A stretch of 10,107 bases of DNA from JBCBEX01 sp039177895 (GTDB lineage Bacteria > Bacteroidota > Rhodothermia > Rhodothermales > Rubricoccaceae), in the NCBI GenBank assembly GCA_039177895.1, contig JBCDFO010000158.1, positions 1 to 10,107 on the forward strand. Direction: 5' to 3'. The notes beneath the pieces are model-generated. The model made no database searches. It was not told the origin of the DNA and saw only the letters and a list, made by a program, of their open reading frames with translations. Positions 1 to 6,143 of this stretch are shown here, piece by piece; within the stretch, counting starts at the first letter, position 1; each line of letters starts with the position of its first letter. Made by a program: the position numbers and the translations under genes.

Positions 1-1102
1 AGCGGCAGGAGGCGTTGTAGTGGTCGGCGGGCAGCGCCTCCTCGGGGCGATGCGGATCGTGGCAGGTCGTGCACGTCATCCCCGGCGTCCCCTCGGCAGC
101 AGCCGTGGCCTGCGTCTCCGTGAAGCAGGCGCTCAGCCGCAACCGGACCACGTGCGAGGCGATGCCGAACGCCTCAGGCTGGTCCAGACTGTTCGCCGTG
201 GCGAAGACCGTTCGGTGCGCGCGCAGCGGCGTGCCGGGGCGGTAGCTCAGCGGGTCCTCGCCCGGCTGGAAGACGGTCGTCCCTTCGAGGTGGCACTGCT
301 GGCAGACGTCCAACTGCAGGTCCACGCTCAGGTGCGCCGGGTTGACGATGGTCGGATCTGGCCCAGCAGCTTGTCCGGTCGGGTCGGCCTGCCACGCTGC
401 GATGTGGTCGGAGGCGGGGCCGTGGCAGCGCTCGCACGAGATGCCGCCGTCGGTGTCGGTGAAGTGGTTGATCGTGAAGTCCGAGGGCGCGGGCATGCCC
501 GCGTGGCAGGCGATGCACTCCGTCGTGATGGCACGGTTGAAGCGGTTGTTCACGTTCGTGTAGCCTGGGCTCATCGCCCAGAGCTCCCGCTCGACGTACC
601 ACGTGAGCGGCATCTCGGTGAGGTAGCCGCCCCCTGCCGCGTCGTCTGTCTTGACGGTCATGAGGTAGGACCGCGTCGCGTGGCCGGAGCCGATGACGTG
701 GCTGGCGGCGTAGGTGAGGTCGTGCGAGATCGTGCCGTCGGGGTCGCGGCGGAACTCGCGCTGGTAGAGCGTGTCGCCGCGCACGAAGGCTTGGTAGGAC
801 AGGTCGAACGTCGCGTTGTAGACGACAGGGCTACGGCCGTCCGCGTCGAAGCGCTCGGGGGCCGTCGCAGCGTCGAAGCGGGTGAGCGCGTGCGTCTTGT
901 TGGTGGCGGCGTAGTCGGCGGCGATGTCGGCGTGGCACGAAGCGCAGGCGGCGTCGCCGACGTAGGTCGCTGTGGTCATGGGCAGAGCCTCGCCCGTCGC
1001 GGGCTGCCCGCGCTCGGAGTCGGAGGGGCCGCATCCCGACAAGGCCCCGGCCGCGCCGAGCACGACCAAGAGAACGACCGTCCGCACGGCCGCCGACCAC
1101 AC
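1..1102 (-). CDS. Multihaem c-type cytochrome lipoprotein, C-terminus cut by window edge
   Basis: The minus strand is open from a GTG at 1102 to the window edge (367 codons, no stop seen). The first 24 residues form a lipoprotein signal peptide: a hydrophobic VVLLVVLGAAGA core and lipobox LSGC with Cys24, so the mature protein should be lipid-anchored on the outside of a membrane. Five complete CXXCH haem-binding motifs follow at residues 53-57 (CASCH), 196-200 (CIACH), 223-227 (CERCH), 267-271 (CQQCH) and 344-348 (CTTCH). A sixth probably begins at C366-R367, where the sequence stops. The segment around 134-181 (a GSGHATRSYL stretch, then LTWYVE and SPGY) and the ISCERCHGPASDH motif resemble cytochrome c554-like multihaem proteins that often carry C-terminal TPR repeats. 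Those repeats, if present, lie outside the window. A second in-frame GTG at 1087 (MRTVVLL..., Cys19) is an equally good start; neither has a clear ribosome binding site. The role is presumably electron transfer, but the redox partner cannot be read here. Confidence 0.88.
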   Translation of the reverse strand, partial: MWSAAVRTVVLLVVLGAAGALSGCGPSDSERGQPATGEALPMTTATYVGDAACASCHADIAADYAATNKTHALTRFDAATAPERFDADGRSPVVYNATFDLSYQAFVRGDTLYQREFRRDPDGTISHDLTYAASHVIGSGHATRSYLMTVKTDDAAGGGYLTEMPLTWYVERELWAMSPGYTNVNNRFNRAITTECIACHAGMPAPSDFTINHFTDTDGGISCERCHGPASDHIAAWQADPTGQAAGPDPTIVNPAHLSVDLQLDVCQQCHLEGTTVFQPGEDPLSYRPGTPLRAHRTVFATANSLDQPEAFGIASHVVRLRLSACFTETQATAAAEGTPGMTCTTCHDPHRPEEALPADHYNASCR

Positions 1103-1192
1103 CTGTCGAGGGTGCCGCCGTAACGGAGCTAGGACTATGTGGCGAGGCGGGGCGGGCACGACGGAAGAGGTCCGTGCAACGAGAACCAGGGA

Positions 1193-1233
1193 CGGGCGCG
1201 GAGCAGACCACCTCGCGGGCGCGGAGCAGACCA
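1193..1233. repeat. 18-bp perfect tandem direct repeat in divergent intergenic region
   Basis: The sequence cgggcgcggagcagacca occurs at 1193-1210 and again, identically, at 1216-1233, separated by the 5 bp cctcg (period 23 bp, about two helical turns). It lies between the cytochrome gene (start 1102, minus) and the membrane protein gene (start 1402, plus), where regulatory sites would be expected. Two copies on the same helical face could form a direct-repeat operator, but no regulator gene is nearby. A chance tandem duplication is also possible. The rest of 1103-1401 shows no convincing promoter box, RNA gene or coding sequence. Confidence 0.75.
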
Positions 1234-1401
1234 TTTCGGCGCGGGACCGAAGATACAGGCCCGTTGCGCCGCTCGCTGCCCGATTGGAACAGGTCTTGCT
1301 CCCCCCGCTGCTATCCCTGCGGCCGGGTGCTGCCGAGGAGGGCCGCTGCCCTCGCTGTCGCCCCGGTTACGGTTATGCCCTGCCCCGCTTCGTTCCGACC
1401 C

Positions 1402-1890
1402 ATGCTGTCGAGCCGTGCCATCCTACTCATCGGAGCCCTGAGCGTCGCGCTGCTCGTGGCGCTGGCGATGCTGGCGGTGCAGCTCACGACCGCGCCGCCG
1501 ACGCCCGCGACGGCCACCGCGACGGCCTACGCACCTGACTACCTCACGCTTGTCGACGACCTGGACGCCTACCCGCTCAACGAGGCCACGGCTCGCTTCC
1601 TCGACGCCGTCCAGCAGCAGTATCCCACGCCCGAGTCCCCGACCATCGACGAGACGCTTGCCCCGGCTGCCGTCGCGCTGGCCGAGCGCCTCAGCGCCGC
1701 CCAGGAGCCGCTCGATCTCGTCATTACCGCGCCGTCGGCCTCGGTGGCTCGCACACGCGCCGACCTCCTCCACGCCCTCCTCGAAAGCGCGGGCCTGCCG
1801 TCCGACCTCCTCCGCATCGAGTCCACGGCCGGCCCGGCTGCCCTCGTCCGCCGGGCCTCCGTGCCCGCCGACACACAGCCGGTGTCCTAG
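1402..1890 (+). CDS. Membrane-anchored hypothetical protein, possible degenerate OmpA-like domain
   Basis: This is a 162-residue protein that I do not recognise as a named family. Residues about 5-28 are a strongly hydrophobic helix after a short N-terminus with Arg5, giving a signal anchor. A Thr/Pro/Ala-rich linker (29-45) and a soluble domain of about 115 residues follow, presumably outside the cytoplasmic membrane. Residues 86-141 run helix, short strand (DLVIT), helix (RTRADLLHALLESAGLP), strand (LLRIES). That order is reminiscent of the second half of an OmpA-like peptidoglycan-binding domain, with R119-A120 in place of the RA of the usual LSxxRA segment; the usual aspartate-containing loop is absent. 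ATG 1402 was chosen because it places the hydrophobic helix near the N-terminus. ATG 1375 is in frame and adds nine residues. Starts further upstream (to 1174) give an Arg-rich leader that looks non-coding. The gene lies 81 bp before the next plus-strand gene, so the two may form one transcript. Confidence 0.7.
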   Translation: MLSSRAILLIGALSVALLVALAMLAVQLTTAPPTPATATATAYAPDYLTLVDDLDAYPLNEATARFLDAVQQQYPTPESPTIDETLAPAAVALAERLSAAQEPLDLVITAPSASVARTRADLLHALLESAGLPSDLLRIESTAGPAALVRRASVPADTQPVS

Positions 1891-1971
1891 CCCGCGCACC
1901 CTCACGTTCTAGCCTCTAGCGTTCCAGCCTCGCGGCTTCTCGTTTCACCCTCGCGTCCGCCCACGCTTACC

Positions 1972-3159
1972 ATGCCCGCCCTCAACTCGACCTTCCTCAT
2001 CCTCATTGCCGTGATCGTGCTGGCCGTTGCGCTCGGCGGCGTGATCGCGTTCCTCTACGTCCGGGCTCGCCGCGCGGAAGAGGCCGGAGGTGCCACTTCG
2101 GCTGCGCCCGTCTCGCAGAAAGAGGTCCTGCGCCAGAAAGAAGAGCAGGTGACCAAGATCCGCCAGCGGATCGAGGAGCTCTACCAGCAGCAGCAGCAGG
2201 AGCAGCGCATCCAGCACGCGCAGCTCTCTCAGCAGATGGACGACGTGAAGCTGCACATCGAGACGAACGACCGCAAGGTGGACGGCCTCCGCAGCGAACT
2301 GCACCACGAGATCGAGCGGCGCAACCAGGAACTGGACGAGTTGCGCCACCAGCTTGCGGGCGCGCTCGACTCGTTCTGGAAGACCCACGACGCGCTGCCC
2401 GAAGGCCAGAGCGCCGGGCCGCGCATGCTCACGGCAGGCTCCGCTCCGCAGGCTGCCGCTCCCGCTGAGCCCGCGCCCATCACGCCCATCGCGGATTCGG
2501 CACCGGCCGCGCCGGAGCCCGCAGATGCCACGTTTGTAGACACGACGCCGGTCGCCGAGCCCGAGGCTCCGGCCAGCAGCGGGCTCGAGTGGCAGTCCTT
2601 CGACTTCGCTGCCGATGTCAGCAGCGCCGACGTCACCGGAGCCGAGGTTACGCCTGAGGATCCCACGCCGGTTGACGCGGCGTCCTTCGACGGCCCCTCC
2701 GGCGACTCCTCCACGCCCGACGCGCCGCTGCCCACGTTCGCCTCGTTCGCCAGCCTCACGAGCACGCCCCCGCCCGCCGCGCCTGCGACCCCAGCGCCGA
2801 GTCCGTCAGCCTCCGAGCCTGCGGCGCCGGTGCCCAGTGTCTCTGTGCCCAGTGCCCCCGCGCCGCCGGAGCCTGCGCCCAGCGTGCCCGCAGCCAGCGT
2901 ACCTGCGCCGGAGCCCCAGGCTCCCGCGCGCCCCGACGGGGCCGACGACCTCACCGTGATCTCGGGCATCGACGAGGATGTCCAGCAGCAGCTCTACGCG
3001 CTCGACGTGATCAAGCTCGACCAGGTCGCCCGGTGGAGCCGCACCGAGGCGCGCCGCGTCGCGCAGGAGCTCGGTCTGCGTCCGCAGGTGGTCATGGACC
3101 AGTGGGTGTTCGAGGCGCAGTCTGTGCTCTTCGATCAGTACCAGCAACAACTCGCGTAG
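1972..3159 (+). CDS. Membrane protein with coiled coil, Pro/Ala linker and C-terminal HhH-like domain
   Basis: The 395-residue product has four clear segments. Residues 7-30 are one transmembrane helix, followed by a positive YVRARR that suggests the bulk of the protein is cytoplasmic. Residues about 45-135 are highly charged and Gln-rich with heptad-like spacing, a long coiled coil that includes a run of five Gln (72-76). Residues about 145-320 are a low-complexity Pro/Ala/Ser/Glu linker. Residues 325-395 (starting DDLTVISGID, then ALDVIKLDQVARWS, ending WVFEAQSVLFDQ) match the pattern of helix-hairpin-helix-like domains found at the C-termini of several bacterial proteins of unknown role, in which DDLxxIxGIGPK is followed by LxxxGIxxxxQxAxW. 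Here the hairpin reads SGIDED rather than GIGPK, so DNA binding may be weakened or lost. The architecture suggests a membrane-tethered scaffold or nucleoid tether, but that is inference. Start ATG 1972 is the first Met before the hydrophobic helix. The gene converges on bshB1, with 77 bp between the two stop codons and no clear terminator hairpin. Confidence 0.85.
   Translation: MPALNSTFLILIAVIVLAVALGGVIAFLYVRARRAEEAGGATSAAPVSQKEVLRQKEEQVTKIRQRIEELYQQQQQEQRIQHAQLSQQMDDVKLHIETNDRKVDGLRSELHHEIERRNQELDELRHQLAGALDSFWKTHDALPEGQSAGPRMLTAGSAPQAAAPAEPAPITPIADSAPAAPEPADATFVDTTPVAEPEAPASSGLEWQSFDFAADVSSADVTGAEVTPEDPTPVDAASFDGPSGDSSTPDAPLPTFASFASLTSTPPPAAPATPAPSPSASEPAAPVPSVSVPSAPAPPEPAPSVPAASVPAPEPQAPARPDGADDLTVISGIDEDVQQQLYALDVIKLDQVARWSRTEARRVAQELGLRPQVVMDQWVFEAQSVLFDQYQQQLA
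2185..2199 (+). repeat. (CAG)5 trinucleotide run inside the coiled-coil gene
   Basis: Five consecutive CAG codons encode Gln72-Gln76 of the coiled-coil protein, within a wider Q/E-rich stretch. The run is short, but a perfect in-frame trinucleotide tract could vary in length between strains without breaking the frame. Confidence 0.7.
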
Positions 3160-3236
3160 CGGCCTGTCGGCTGTCGGCGAAGAAGCACGTCGAGGAGTCC
3201 CTGTAGTGTCAAGAGGCTCCGCGCTCGTTGCTTGCC

Positions 3237-4022
3237 TCAGCGGTACGTCCGTTCGCGGTCGAGGGCCTGCATGAGGTCGGTGACGCCGACGGGACCGTGG
3301 CGGTAGAGCAGCGGCTCGCCGTAGGTCGCGCCGATGCGGTAGCCGTAGACGCGCGCCCGTGCCTCCACCCAGCGGAAGAAGCCGGGATTTGAGACGAACG
3401 TCTCCGGCTCGTCGTCCTCGGCCTCATAGTTGGGGTTGTGGAACTGCGAGGCGAACGCCTGGAGCGCCGCCCTGCGCTGGTCCCACACGCTCGTTACGTC
3501 CACCACAAAGGTTGGCGTGAACTCGATGGCCTGCATGTAGTGCAGAACGTGGTGCGGACGCCAGGGCTCTTGGTTCTCTCCCGTCTCTGGGTCTGTCGTT
3601 TCCAGCTTGCGGAGCCCGCTGTAGAAGAGTGCGTCGATGCTCAGCTGGGCGGCGTCGCCGTGGTCGGGGTGGCGGACGTGGCCGGGTGGCGAGTTGAGCA
3701 GGACGATCTTCGGGCGGTAGCAGCGGACGTAGCGCGCGATCTCAGTCTGGTTGGCCTTCGTGTTCTGGATATCGCCGTCGGGCAGGCCGAGGTTGTGCCG
3801 GGCACTCAAGCCTAGGATCTCGCCTGCGCGCGTGGCTTCTTCAAGCCGTAGCTCCGGCGTGCCTCGCGAGCCGAGCTCGCCGCGCGTGAAGTCGACGATG
3901 CCGGTCCGGTAGCCCTGCTGCGCGAGCACGCACATCGTCCCGCCCGCGCACAGCTCGACGTCGTCGGGATGGGCCGCGAGGGCGAGAACGTCGAGCGGCT
4001 CGGCAGGGCTCTCTGGTGGCAT
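3237..4022 (-). CDS. bshB1: Bacillithiol biosynthesis N-acetylglucosaminyl-malate deacetylase (PIG-L/LmbE family)
   Basis: The 261-residue protein is a full-length LmbE/PIG-L zinc deacetylase. It removes the acetyl group from GlcNAc-malate in the cytoplasm, giving the glucosaminyl-malate to which cysteine is then added by BshC. Residues 17-23 (AHPDDVE) carry the family zinc-binding and catalytic residues: H18 and D21 as likely zinc ligands and D20 as likely general base. Residues 118-122 (HPDHG) provide the third zinc ligand region. The segments DFTRGELGSRGT (44-55), RLEEATRAGEILG (59-71), LGLPDGD (78-84) and YRPKIVLLNSPPGHVRHPDH (102-121) are typical of the BshB1 subgroup. ATG 4022 was chosen because it sits 14 codons before the AHPDD motif and 5 bp after the stop of the upstream lipoprotein gene. 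Upstream in-frame residues are Arg/His/Pro-rich and lie inside that gene. Neither bshA nor bshC is in the window. Another LmbE substrate is possible, but the subgroup match is strong. Confidence 0.92.
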   Translation of the reverse strand: MPPESPAEPLDVLALAAHPDDVELCAGGTMCVLAQQGYRTGIVDFTRGELGSRGTPELRLEEATRAGEILGLSARHNLGLPDGDIQNTKANQTEIARYVRCYRPKIVLLNSPPGHVRHPDHGDAAQLSIDALFYSGLRKLETTDPETGENQEPWRPHHVLHYMQAIEFTPTFVVDVTSVWDQRRAALQAFASQFHNPNYEAEDDEPETFVSNPGFFRWVEARARVYGYRIGATYGEPLLYRHGPVGVTDLMQALDRERTYR

Positions 4023-4027
4023 GAGGC

Positions 4028-4936
4028 TCAGGGCAGGCGGCGAAGCGTGAGGGTGCCGACGATGCGGCGGTCGTCGGCGAAGTAGGCGTGGTCGCTCTCG
4101 GAGATGGCTTCGCGGGGCGACGTAGGGTCGTTGGCGGCGCGGTAGCTCTGGCCGCTGTCGGTGCCGGCGTCGTAGACCACCAACTCCACGGTCGCCGTGT
4201 CGATCCATTGGCTGTTCTCGACGAGGGCCAGCCCGTCCACCCCGATGAACCAGTCGGGACTCGGCGCGACCATCGAGACGAGCGTGAGGGCGATGTGGCC
4301 CGCGTCCCCGTCCGCCGTGAAGGTGAGCATGTCCTCGTCCGGCGAGTCCGCGAGCGCCGGGCCGCTGATGAACGTGACGTTCCCGCTGAGCGCTTCCACC
4401 TCGCCCTGAAGCACGGCATTCTGCCCTTTCTCCGCCATCAGCCGGATGCCCTCAGTGGCCGTTGCGCCGACTTCGAAGAGCGCCACGTCGGGCGCGTGCG
4501 CGGCTCCGACAAGTTGCGAGAAGTGCGCGTTCGAGGGAAAGTCAGCGGGGTGGGTCGCAGCGCTCCAGGTAGACACGAACGTCACCTCGTAGGTGGCGAC
4601 CCCGAGCGCGGGCGGCTCGCCGACGGTCACGGTGCGCGTCGCCGCCGCTGCGTTGCCCGCTGCGTCGGTCACGCTGTAGCGAACGGTATAGGTGCCTTCG
4701 ACAAGCGCATCGACCTCCATGGCGTCGATCTCGATGGCGGCGGTGAGGTCGCCGTCGGTGTCGTCCTGGGCCGTGGCTCCGGGCTCCACGTAGGCCGTGC
4801 CGAAGTCCAGCATGAGCGGGTTGGCCCCGACCAGCGTGATCACCGGTGCGGTGGTATCGCTCGGCTCCTCCGCGTCGGAGTAGGACGAATCGCAGCCAAC
4901 GAGGAGGAGAGCGAGCGTAAGCGTGAGTAGGCGCAT
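4028..4936 (-). CDS. Lipoprotein with DUF5011-like Ig domain and Spondin_N domain
   Basis: The 302-residue protein begins MRLLTLTLALLLVGC, a short signal peptide with lipobox LVGC (Cys15), so it should be lipid-anchored. Residues about 28-105 (starting DTTAPVITLVG, then GTAYVEPGATAQDDTDGDLT, then GTYTVRYSVTDAAGN) match the bacterial Ig-like DUF5011 fold. Residues about 114-275 carry hallmarks of the Spondin_N domain: YEVTFVSTWSAATHPADFPS, AHFSQLVGAAH, then FISGPAL, SPDWFIGVDGL and TVELVVYDAGTDSG. Spondin domains in animals are extracellular matrix modules; bacterial versions are surface lipoproteins of unknown ligand. ATG 4936 was chosen because it yields the lipoprotein signal directly; a TTG three codons upstream (4945) adds only MRS. 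The stop lies 5 bp before bshB1, so the two are very likely one transcript, although a functional link to thiol synthesis is not evident. The gap to the upstream DUF4442 gene is 61 bp. Confidence 0.9.
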   Translation of the reverse strand: MRLLTLTLALLLVGCDSSYSDAEEPSDTTAPVITLVGANPLMLDFGTAYVEPGATAQDDTDGDLTAAIEIDAMEVDALVEGTYTVRYSVTDAAGNAAAATRTVTVGEPPALGVATYEVTFVSTWSAATHPADFPSNAHFSQLVGAAHAPDVALFEVGATATEGIRLMAEKGQNAVLQGEVEALSGNVTFISGPALADSPDEDMLTFTADGDAGHIALTLVSMVAPSPDWFIGVDGLALVENSQWIDTATVELVVYDAGTDSGQSYRAANDPTSPREAISESDHAYFADDRRIVGTLTLRRLP

Positions 4937-4997
4937 GGATCTCAAATCAAAGGGCCAGGAAAGCGGAGAACCGGGGAGGAGGTCACCAACGCGAGGC

Positions 4998-5471
4998 TTA
5001 CGCTCCGATCTCGGATTTCTTGCGGCGAATGTAGATCACCTTCTCCACCTCCGCATGCACGGTACCGTCGCCATCGACGAGGTCCACGGTGAACGTCGCG
5101 TCGTACGGCTCGCCGGAGGCCGTCGCGTCACGGATGGCATCGAGATCGGTGTCCGTGAGGCGGAACGTGGCGTGGAGGGTCGTCCGCCCTGGCTTGCGGA
5201 AGCGGATCGTGGCGGCCTTGTCCCAGACGACGTACTCCGTCCCGAGCACGTTGATGAGCATCACCATGTAGATCGGATCGACGGCAGCATACATGCTCCC
5301 GCCGAAGATCGACCCGACGTAGTTGCGCGTTCGCCACGAGAGCGGCAGCCGGATGTGGACCTCGCGCCAGTCGTCGTCGAGGTAGGCGAAGCGTGCGCCG
5401 GTGCCCCGGTAGGCGGGGAAGAAGTTGAACGCCCACCGGCGCAGGCGGCTGCGCCATGACTCGACGTGCAT
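4998..5471 (-). CDS. DUF4442 family hot-dog-fold protein (thioesterase-like)
   Basis: The 157-residue product looks like the DUF4442 family, which adopts a hot-dog fold related to acyl-CoA thioesterases; catalytic activity is not established for most members. Recognisable features are the N-terminal RRWAFNFFPAYRGTGA (11-26), the strand EVHIRLPLSWRTRNYVG (37-53), the IFGGSMYAAVDPIYMVML block (55-72), which forms the central hot-dog helix, and WDKAATIRFRKPGRTTL further on. The length fits the family. ATG 5471 was chosen because only one base separates it from the stop of the upstream LOG gene (5473), indicating translational coupling. Residues read further upstream in this frame lie inside the LOG gene and look like shadow sequence. 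The C-terminus RRKKSEIGA is basic and probably disordered. Confidence 0.88.
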   Translation of the reverse strand: MHVESWRSRLRRWAFNFFPAYRGTGARFAYLDDDWREVHIRLPLSWRTRNYVGSIFGGSMYAAVDPIYMVMLINVLGTEYVVWDKAATIRFRKPGRTTLHATFRLTDTDLDAIRDATASGEPYDATFTVDLVDGDGTVHAEVEKVIYIRRKKSEIGA

Positions 5472-5472
5472 C

Positions 5473-6078
5473 CTACGACTCGTCTCGGGTGAGCCATTGC
5501 TCCACGATGGGCGCATCGGCCACGGTGAGCTTGTCGAGCAGCGACTCGGGGCGGGTGGCGTCCACGAGGAGCACGCGCTGGCGGGGCCGCACGAAGCCGT
5601 CGGCGAGGCTGCGGTGGACGAACGCGAGGAGGTCGTCGTAGTAGCCCGCGGCGTTGAGCAGCCCGATGGGCTTGGTGCGTCCGGTCTCGTCGGCGTTGAT
5701 GCCGAGCGCCGACCACGTCCACGCCTCGAACAGTTCCTCCAGCGTCCCGATGCCGCCCGGTAGTGCCACGAAGGCATCTACGAGGTCGGCCATCTTGGCT
5801 TTGCGCTCGTGCATCGAGTTGACCACGACGAGGTCGGTCAGCCCCTCGTGCGCCACCTCGCGGACGACCAGCCCGTGCGGGATCACACCGATCACCTCGC
5901 CGCCTGCCGCGAGCGCCGCGTCCGCCACCACGCCCATCAGCCCGACGTGCCCGCCGCCCGTCACGAGGCCAATGCCACGCTCCGCCGCGAGTCGTCCGAA
6001 GACGTGCGCGGCCTTGGCGTACGCCGGGTCGCTCCCAGACTTAGAGCCACAAAAGACAGCGATACGGCGAATACGCAT
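5473..6078 (-). CDS. LOG family nucleoside 5'-monophosphate phosphoribohydrolase
   Basis: The 201-residue protein is a Rossmann-fold LOG-family enzyme (TIGR00730 type, once annotated as lysine decarboxylase). Characterised members hydrolyse N6-substituted adenosine 5'-monophosphates, and sometimes other purine nucleotides, to the free base plus ribose 5-phosphate. Diagnostic motifs are VFCGSKSG (8-15), TGGGHVGLMG (40-49), SMHERK (88-93) and PGGIGTLEE (107-115), with the conserved Arg92 and the Glu114/Glu115 pair in the active-site region. The C-terminal KPIGLLNAAGYYDDLL is typical of the family. Whether the product signals as a cytokinin or only salvages nucleotides cannot be read from the sequence. 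ATG 6078 places the first strand (RIRRIAVFCGS) at the N-terminus. The longer reading to 6378 overlaps the upstream gene with an Arg-rich, non-coding-looking tail. The gene ends 1 bp before the DUF4442 gene. Confidence 0.93.
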   Translation of the reverse strand: MRIRRIAVFCGSKSGSDPAYAKAAHVFGRLAAERGIGLVTGGGHVGLMGVVADAALAAGGEVIGVIPHGLVVREVAHEGLTDLVVVNSMHERKAKMADLVDAFVALPGGIGTLEELFEAWTWSALGINADETGRTKPIGLLNAAGYYDDLLAFVHRSLADGFVRPRQRVLLVDATRPESLLDKLTVADAPIVEQWLTRDES

Positions 6079-6143
6079 GGCAGGAGGAGGGGTCACAGGA
6101 GGGAAGCGGACGCCCGCAAGTTCGTCAACCCGGCGACCCAGCG

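Noticed and set aside
20..1123. Long plus-strand open frame of 367 codons
   Set aside because: It is antisense to the cytochrome gene. Its product is Arg/Val/Gly-rich with no motif, whereas the minus strand carries a lipobox and five CXXCH motifs.
831..1211. Minus-strand frame of 126 codons over the cytochrome start region
   Set aside because: It is a frame-shifted shadow of the cytochrome N-terminus, Arg-rich with no domain. The cytochrome frame itself is unbroken, so no frameshift needs to be invoked.
1250..1400. Possible riboswitch or structured leader before the 1402 gene
   Set aside because: The region is C-rich with some short stems, but I could not match any known riboswitch core.
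2229..2969. Minus-strand Gly/Ala/Ser-rich frame opposite the coiled-coil protein
   Set aside because: It is antisense to the Pro/Ala linker; GC-rich codons create long open shadows there. It has no start context or domain.
3160..3236. Possible bidirectional terminator between the convergent plus-strand gene and bshB1
   Set aside because: Only weak stems such as gag/ctc and a ctgtcgg direct duplication are visible, with no T tract.
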